Shown piece by piece: positions 56,581 through 64,000 of a stretch of 64,000 nucleotides of DNA. This DNA is from Manduca sexta (taxonomy: Eukaryota > Arthropoda > Insecta > Lepidoptera > Sphingidae), in NCBI RefSeq assembly GCF_014839805.1, contig NC_051138.1:3532983-3596982 (forward strand). The letters run 5' to 3'. The position numbers and the translations under genes are program-made. The notes beneath the pieces are model-generated. The model saw only the letters and a list, made by a program, of their open reading frames with translations. It made no database searches and was not told the DNA's origin. Positions within the stretch are counted from its first letter, which is position 1. Every line of letters starts with the position of its first letter.

Positions 56581-57639
56581 AATGAATCCTTGTACCTGTA
56601 TTAAAAAGTAATGAATCTGGCTCTTGAAACTTAAGAATTTTGGGTTATTACAAAAATCTACTACGAAGTCGTTATAGGTTCGATCTCACCGGTAAACTAG
56701 CCCGCAATATCTCTTCCTACTGAATTTCTCAAGCCCTACCACAAGGTAAGGGTTTTCCACTAGTAAAGGAAAGCCTTTACGAGTAGAAAACTATATAGTT
56801 AATGCGATTTGTGCGGATGGCATTTCATTGCTTTGAAAGTAAATCATCAATTATTTTTTTAATTGTTTTTAATACTTTACGTAATTGTATTTTGTAATGC
56901 GATTTCTGTAAAGAGCTATTAAAAAATTGATAAATATTTTATTTTGCTTTACTCAATCCTATTAAGTTAAATGATTACACTGTATTTGGTAAAAAGAATG
57001 ATGAACCAAACATTAGTATTTTTGGTTTTGATAAACCTATCTACTGCCTGCTAAAGAAAACCATTATGTCCCTCGATAGCCTCAAGAACTATGTACGAAT
57101 GCTATTTTCCGCTATAAATCGCCGTGATAAATCCTTTATCACACGTAATCATAACAAACATACAGATTACAAAATACATCGACTAACGATACAAATTTTG
57201 TTAATTAATATGCGCATACGCATTGTACTATCATGCTAATGACTATATTACATTACTAGACTCATCTCGACTTCATTTTGCAACGTGCCACTGTAAAATA
57301 GCAGTTTACAAAGCACCTGTAGTGAACTGAAATACGGGCCGGTAAAGGCGGAGTCGCGAAGTTGGCCGCAGTTAGGGAAGATTTGTCGCGCGCCCGCTGG
57401 CTAATGCCTTACTCTTGCTCTTGTAAGTAAAAATTATGATTATCGCCCGGCAAGAGCTGAGCCCTTGATCCCTAACTAACGGCTGAGAGCGGCCGGAGAC
57501 GGGACTTTCCTTTTCTTCTCAACTATAACTCTTTTTTATTGCTCTCGCCGGCAGTGCAACGCCGTCCGCCACTGGATTACCGCTCTGACCTAACTGATCG
57601 CCTAACACTGCTATGCTCTTTTTATTTGTTCGGATTAGA

Positions 57640-57815
57640 TTTTGGGCAAAATGATATTCGATTTTTCTGCTCACTATCATCCCGGAGTCTGGAATTTGTA
57701 CCTGATATGGTGATCGCCCACTATCATATCATGGATGGAAATTACAGGTAAAAATTGCATGCCCCGGCTGCAATTCTGCCTACACCTTTGAGGATAAAGG
57801 CGTGAGGTGTGTTTG
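57640..57815 (+). mobile_element. SINE fragment (body only)
   Basis: Starts in the body segment TTTTTCTGCTCACTATCA and includes GGAGTCTGGAATTTGT; the tRNA-like head is absent. Confidence 0.65.
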
Positions 57816-59934
57816 TTTGATTTTGGCAGTTTTGTAATGCTAGGCCAATGGGCGCGTACAATTATATTCCTAGCCCATTAGATAAGATGTACGCATTTAC
57901 ACATCATCTAACAACCTTATTACTTGGAACAAGCTTATTGTAAGTACAATATAGGTACCTAATTATTATATATTTAACAGTATCTACGTTCGACGCATAT
58001 ACTAAATGATTAGTCTTATTTTTTTTATTATTAATTGCTTACTCATTTTCACAGATTCGGATGTGATTCCAGATCCTTAAATGTATTAAGGCTAAGTACT
58101 AGCTTTCGTTCGCGGCTCCGGTTGCGTAAAAATACCGGTGACTCTTTAGGGTGGATTTTCGTATAATACTCCCTTAGTAGATGTCTACAGCCCGTGAGGC
58201 ACCCTACTTACCAATTTTCAAGTTTGAGACTCTTAAAGAGAGCTCCGGAGATGACGTGATAGGCTAGTGGAGTATTTTCCATTTTTAAAGATATGTCGGG
58301 GTTTTCATTTTAGTAAGTGGTCAGTATCTAGAAAGTAATAGTGAATCAGCCATTATTAATTTGAAGATGTAAAATGATAAATATATAATAATATACTCGT
58401 ACATTTATGATTATGATCGTAATAAGATCATGCCTTAGTTCATTTTACCAGGAAAACTTCCGCAAATATTTATACAACTTAAGCATGACAATATTGACCT
58501 CGGCATCCGATTGTAACATGTCTATTTTCCTGTTCGTAACAAACATTATTCTCAAAGACCATTTTACATACATCAAACACTAGGTAGTTATTTCTTATTG
58601 CAACACTAACATTACAATAAGTATATTAAATAATAAAGAATTTAACCACTTCTCTAAGCAAAAACACAGTGAATTAGCGCTAGAATCTTTAAAGCCAGTA
58701 ATCGACGTCCGTCGCTCGGGTTATTAAATTTTATAACAAAGTATCTCCGTGTCTGAAACTTGCCAAGTCCCTGTAGAAGACATCAAAAAGTCATTTTCGC
58801 GGTAGTGTTTGTGGTCCGTTATTTAATGCATACCGTTTAGCCCACTTCGTGTACGTTTTGTAAAAGTTGAAAAGTGTTTTTTGTACAAAAAGTTTTTATA
58901 ACGTTATGCAAAGTTTAAATGCGAATTTACTGCTCGATAATATTTTTTTATTTTGAGTCTATTTTTTATTAATGTTAATATGGAAATCTACGCTATTATA
59001 TAAATATTAGAAGCTCGTTTATTAGCTTGCTCGATAATTTTTGGAATTAAAAATTTTTCACTAACAGAAACTATATTATCCCTAAGTTCTAAGGCTGCTC
59101 CTACTCTTGCGACCTGAGAAGAGTCGCATACAGCTAACTTAATATATAAAGGGACGAGCGTGAAATGTTTAAAATTATTTATATTTGTTTTGTGGCTTAT
59201 ATTGTACCGGACTTTTAATTCTTTTACTTTAATTCTATTGTTGAAAGACTCTGGTCCCCCTTGTCTGTCCCCTTTGTCTTAATTTGCCTAATCTTTGGTA
59301 TCTTTAGAGAGGTCTTCTTAATTAATATTGTTATATTGTTATACAAGCAGATCCTTAGTTAAGTGAATGTATCCGTCAAATACGGTATAACCTGATACCA
59401 TCGATGATTTTTAACAAAAAAGATAAGTTTGTTTTATAATATTTATAGGAATCTAGAGAATGTTTCGATGCGATTAATTATTGACAAAAAAACTTTAAAT
59501 ACCTTAAAAGTATCTAAGATTTTAGGACAATTGTCGTTCCTTATTATGAATTTGATCCTACACGGATCCAGCGCGTGTTCGAGTAACACCACTCAAACAG
59601 AAAAGTGATACCAGCTGAGCTACGAACCTGCAAAACAACATCACGATATGAACCACGACGTTATAATTTATTAGCATCGCTTACGGTCTTAAAAGATCTT
59701 TTTAAGTAATAAAATTTTTTTGTTCCAACAAATAACTTCTTAATTTTTCTATTTGTTTATGACTTACTATGTGCTCGCGGTGCCGCCTGTTTACGACCTT
59801 TCCGATATAAATGCCTTCCTGTGTATTTTTTCCGTATAAAACGAGCTCTCTACATCAATAAGTTAATCTTGGATATCGCCTAACTGTATGCTAAATTCGA
59901 TCCAAATTCGTTCAGCGGTTTCAGCCTTTTTTTA

Positions 59935-60190
59935 ATTGTTTTAATGACGAGACGAGCTTGCTGTTTGCCTGATGGTAAGCGATACGATCGCCTATAACCA
60001 GTAGACACCATCCAACACTTTGAATTACCAAGTATTATTTGATATTCCACTGCGCTTGCCATCTTGAGACATGAGATGTTAAGTCTTATTATGTCCAATA
60101 GTTACACTGGCTACAATGTTATTTAAACCGGAACACAACAAACGACACACTGCTGCTTGGCGCCAGAAACAAACATAGCGGCCTATCCCA
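59935..60190 (+). repeat. Repeat family C copy
   Basis: ATGACGAGACGAGCTTGCTG, TTTGCCTGATGGTAAGCGAT, CACCATCCAACAC, and TTAAGTCTTATTATG. Longest copy seen here, about 250 bp. Class not determined. Confidence 0.7.
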
Positions 60191-60664
60191 CCACCAGTAA
60201 ATTCTAACATCCAAACAACTTTACGACCTTTCGCATTTAAAATATAATAAGAATTGTGTAGGCTTTAAGTGTGTATCTCCTCATATAAGTATTGATTGTG
60301 TGAATCAGATTTTATTTCTGCCTATTTGGTCCTTGCATTATATTCTAGTATATAGACAGTCGCGAAAGAAAAACACCGTAAATTACCTATATACATAATA
60401 TCCGACATTTAAAATTAAAGTAATCTAAATGTCGCGTGGTGATAGCAGTAGGTCCTCACGCTCCTGGATGTAATCTTATCCAAAAAGAGCTTAAAGAAAT
60501 CACGATAATCAATATTAAGTAGGCAGGTGTCCAATAAAACATTATTTTATAATGTGTGTAATTCAATAGTTGAAAAATAAAACTTAAAAACATTAACCGG
60601 AAAAAGGAAAACTAAGATGGAGGCATCATAAAACATGGAAGTCGGTTTCACAAGTGCAATACAA

Positions 60665-60850
60665 TACATAAATGAGAGGCGACGGCGGCTGGGGGTCGCG
60701 GAGGCAGCCACGGTCGATTAAGGAAGCGAGTGCAGCGTTGCCTTGGCGACGGCGCCATCTTGACACCTCCCCGACTCTCCCCATACACCCCACCACTCCC
60801 CAACATCCCCTCTGTAAACAACCCCGCTGTATCGTTGCACTGAAACACTC
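60665..60850. promoter_or_regulatory. Isolated GC-rich promoter-like island with X-box and YY1/Pho-like motifs
   Basis: A GC-rich stretch in more than 10 kb of AT-rich sequence. GTTGCCTTGGCGAC at 60737-60750 fits the RFX X-box consensus RYYNYYWTRRNRAC. Next to it GGCGCCATCTTG holds a YY1/Pho-like GCCAT core. Frames of 128 codons (plus) and 89 codons (minus) cross it but match nothing I know. Likely a promoter or first exon of a gene outside the window. Confidence 0.4.
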
Positions 60851-63800
60851 GATATATTTAAAAGGTTCGCCACTCGAGTCGTTCCCTAGAATCACTGCCG
60901 CGCAGATAGGATTGACAATTTATTTGCAGTATAAATGTTGCTATAATTGTGTTCAGACGCTGCTCGCTAGACTATTGTATATAAACGAATGCATTCATTA
61001 TTTTACAGAAAATATGCTTTTATATTTATTTGACTTAATTGCTAGCTGTTTGGCTTAAGTTTTAATAACAACATTGTTTTGTGAAAACTAGCTTCACAAG
61101 AAGGCTCTACTGCGGAGTTTGACGCTACTGAATTATGACACTCCACGCGTTGTCCTTGAAAGATTTTTGGATTTGTTTGCATTCTACTCGCATAAATGAA
61201 AATCAAACTACGTTGGCCTCCGTTTAAGTTTGTGATGGTATAAGATTATTGAATTTTTGTATTATTTATAGAAGCAATATTTAGGTTTTTCTGCTCAGTA
61301 TCAGCCTGGAGTCAAGAATTTGTGCCCGATATGGCGGAAGGCTTGCCCCCTATCACATCATGAGACAGAACATACTAGGCGAAAATTGGATGCTCTGTCA
61401 CGCTTCTGCCTACCTACATACTTTGGGGAAAAAATGCATGATGGATGTTTAAGTATTTATCTCACCGATAGACAGGGATCTACTCAACAATAGAAATAAA
61501 TTAGAAATTGGCACCACCACGGCAGCTATCGAGCGCATTGTTGGGTAGATAATAATATTGTACTCTGTAATTAAAAATAAATTTTATTAAGTCAAAAAAT
61601 TGCAAATTTACGACAAAAATATATACTTTATTTATTGGGTGACGGCGACGATACGAATTTAATTTCATAATACTGAAAGTGCAGTTGAATTTATTTTCTT
61701 TCGCAAGTGTTTTGCTGAATATATTGAAATTATGTAGAGCGATTCTCAATAGAGTTTGTCACAGCACCTATAAGACATAAGGTATTTCGTATTATAATTA
61801 TTTTTACGTTGGACTGATATATAGAAAACCATTGAACAAAAAAATATTTAAGTCATTTCATAAACACTCACAGTTTGTGTAGTGGTCACACTCTATGTTC
61901 AATTGAAAAATGCTCCTTGGTGTATGAAATTAAAAAAAGTTTATTTTAGGTTATGATGTTCGAAATTCAAATCGAAACGCAATATTATAACATTTCGTTT
62001 CGATATGATTTTTTAATTATTTAAACCGCGGTAAGTCTATATTGTAATACGTAAAGAAAAAAAAATCTACTTCTTTTTAAGCACATTGCGCGCATGGAGG
62101 AGTGTTTAAATTCAGCGTGATTAAAGTATATGTACGATGCAGAAAAATAAAATTTATATATAATATGTGTTACAAATACAAGTTAAGTCGAATTTCGACT
62201 ATTAGAACTTATAAATATCTCTGTCTCGTATTATTTTAACATTATTCAAGGAATTTAAAACTGCATGTCGTGGTGCAAGCTACAGCGATGGTGAACGGTG
62301 ACTGTTCAATTACACATGTATTGTCGCGAAGACAAATGGCTCCCATTATTCAAGATTAGGTACAATACGTCCAGCGTACCTATCTAATGTTGCCGAATGG
62401 ACTAAAATCACATTTGCTGTTAGTTGATTTATGATTTTTCGTAGGTAGAGCATTATTACCTATGAATGGACATTGGACACTCTTTGATAAAATAAATAAA
62501 TTGGCACACATTTTTTGGACGAAGAACATTTGTTTATAATGGGTTTATATATATGAATGGTAAATACGGATTTTCTATATATTATGGATGGTAAATAAAT
62601 CTGTGAGATAATAGATATATTTTTGTATCTTAAAAAAATATATATATATGTTTCGGTAATGGTTCTAACAAAATAATAATATAAGCAGAAACTAAATGAT
62701 TGATATATTTCTGAAAGATATTGTAAAATAAGCAATTAAATAATAACAAATACAACACAAATAATTTGGGTTATATAGGGTTATTTTACATAGTAATTTG
62801 CTAGAAATATAGAAAATATGATCTAACTTTAATTTAAAATACTCTTTTATCTTTTCAACATTACTTCGAAACGTTTAACATATTGTTGGGGACGTGGTTG
62901 TTTTCTTCTTTTAGTTAATATAGCACGTAAGACATACAAGGCCGCTTCACGCAGCACTAATACCCATTAAGTTAATATTACGAAAACAGCAATCTGTACG
63001 TTCTAATGTATTATGTAGTATTACGAAGGCGCCGAGACCCGCTTACTTCTTATGATTTATTCATGAACGAACAACGTTAAATTTGAACATGCCTACTTGT
63101 ATATTACTAATGTAGAATATTTTAATATGAACGTCAAGTGGTTTATGAAGGCAATTTGTATTTCAAGATTAATCGGCAACTATGTAGTTTGATGTAGTGT
63201 TTTACGAAATAAGTGAGTATTTATTATTTATTTTAATTATTAGAATATATATACTTGGAATATATAAGCGGGCTTAATGCCGAAGGAATTTTCTGCCAGT
63301 CAAACAGTTGGTGAAGGTAACAAGGTAAGTTTACACAACGTGAGAAGGTAGTTGTTAAACATTAATATAATAAAGACTAATATAAGTTATGTGTTTACAA
63401 TTGAAATGTGATTTTATATTCAGAATTCTGTGAGGATCTCGGCTGTCGTCTAGCTTTGTTGGTTACATAAATAGTACGAGCATGTGTGTCTTCAAATCGT
63501 ATAGTAACTGATCATAAATAATAGATAACATATCCAGTTTCTTCTTGTTCCTGGAAACAAACTCGTAAGGGGTTTTATAATGCGAATTTAACTCCTTGAC
63601 ATGCAATATTTAAATCGTGGTAAAAAAATTATAATAAACATTTATTATAATTATTGTACAAATATAAAGTTTAGTATCATCATCATGTACATTAAAATCT
63701 AATCAAAGTGCCAATTTTAATTCTTATCCATATTTTGTCATGTACACACAGCGACTGTATACAAACAATATACGAAAGAAAAGTTGTTTGAAGTCGGAAA

Positions 63801-64000
63801 CAAAGCCAATCCGGCGCGGTTATCCGTGATATTTTCAGTAGAAGTCGTACCTTATTCGCAAACATCGCAGCTCCGACACAATACAGTGCGAAACGAAATT
63901 CGAAGGATAGATAATTTCGCACAGAAAGAAATAAGGCGAAAGGGAAAAAATATAAATTGAATAGTCGAATACACGCATCCCGGCATTACCATAAAGGCAA
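60851..64000. other. AT-rich region without recognised genes
   Basis: Apart from the SINE fragment near 61.3 kb I see no feature. Open frames up to about 90 codons have AT-rich random-looking translations (many Ile, Tyr, Phe, Lys). Confidence 0.5.
61275..61455 (+). mobile_element. SINE fragment (body only)
   Basis: Contains GGTTTTTCTGCTCAGTATCA and GTGCCCGATATGGCG from the SINE body. No Pol III head is seen. Confidence 0.7.

Larger units (their letters stand above)
50291..60664. other. Gene-poor AT-rich intergenic region with repeats
   Basis: No coding exon recognised. Contains the SINE at 51.5 kb, MITEs at 52.6 and 56.0 kb, the TTAA-flanked element at 54.4-55.6 kb, the SINE fragment at 57.6 kb and family C at 59.9 kb. 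Two GC-richer stretches, 52.29-52.56 and 53.80-54.03 kb, look like further repeat fragments that I cannot classify. Confidence 0.6.

Noticed and set aside
60626..61058. Overlapping 128-codon (plus) and 89-codon (minus) frames at the 60.7-kb island
   Set aside because: GC-rich DNA gives long frames on both strands; no domain, homologue or splice structure supports either as a protein.
62460..62735. 91-codon minus-strand frame near the right end
   Set aside because: Ile/Tyr/Ser/Phe-rich translation typical of random AT-rich DNA; no motif.

Overview
This is an animal nuclear window with an insect, most likely lepidopteran (moth or butterfly), character. It is strongly AT-rich, its genes are split into short exons over long introns, and small interspersed repeats are dense. 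The repeats include tRNA-derived SINEs, 150-bp MITEs with 8-bp target duplications, a hAT-like element, a TTAA-flanked element and LINE 3' tails. The order is inferred from general knowledge of lepidopteran repeats and was not tested by a search. No viral, bacterial or CRISPR-like system was seen.

Three protein-coding genes can be reconstructed from exon sequence, splice sites and intron phase. (1) Minus strand, about 232-15615, running off the left edge: a ZAD-type zinc-finger nuclear protein with a long polyglutamine tract. The ZAD is encoded by exons at 15421-15615 and 12929-13087, polyQ by 1331-1675, and two further exons lie at 973-1181 and 232-395. An alternative first exon near 5.5 kb would give an isoform without the ZAD. 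(2) Plus strand, 16241-24397: a four-exon gene of about 234 codons for an NME5-type protein, with a nucleoside diphosphate kinase domain followed by a Dpy-30 motif. It is head-to-head with gene 1 across a gap of about 0.6 kb. (3) Minus strand, 26858-50102: a complete 20-exon prosaposin (saposin-related) gene of 971 codons, with a signal peptide, two SapA domains and eight SapB domains. All intron phases close exactly from start to stop codon. Genes 2 and 3 are tail-to-tail.

From about 50.3 kb to the right edge I see no convincing coding exon. This part holds repeats, including a TTAA-flanked element at 54.4-55.6 kb and MITEs, and one isolated GC-rich island at about 60.67-60.85 kb that looks like a promoter. 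The three genes have no evident shared pathway: a putative transcription factor, an axonemal-type NDK and a lysosomal sphingolipid-activator precursor.

The points most worth checking are the in-frame alternative first exon of the ZAD gene, the missing N-terminal cysteines of the first SapB domain, intron positions reused between saposin repeats, a MITE family with matching target duplications, a near-perfect 368-bp palindrome, and a SINE nested in a hAT-like element.
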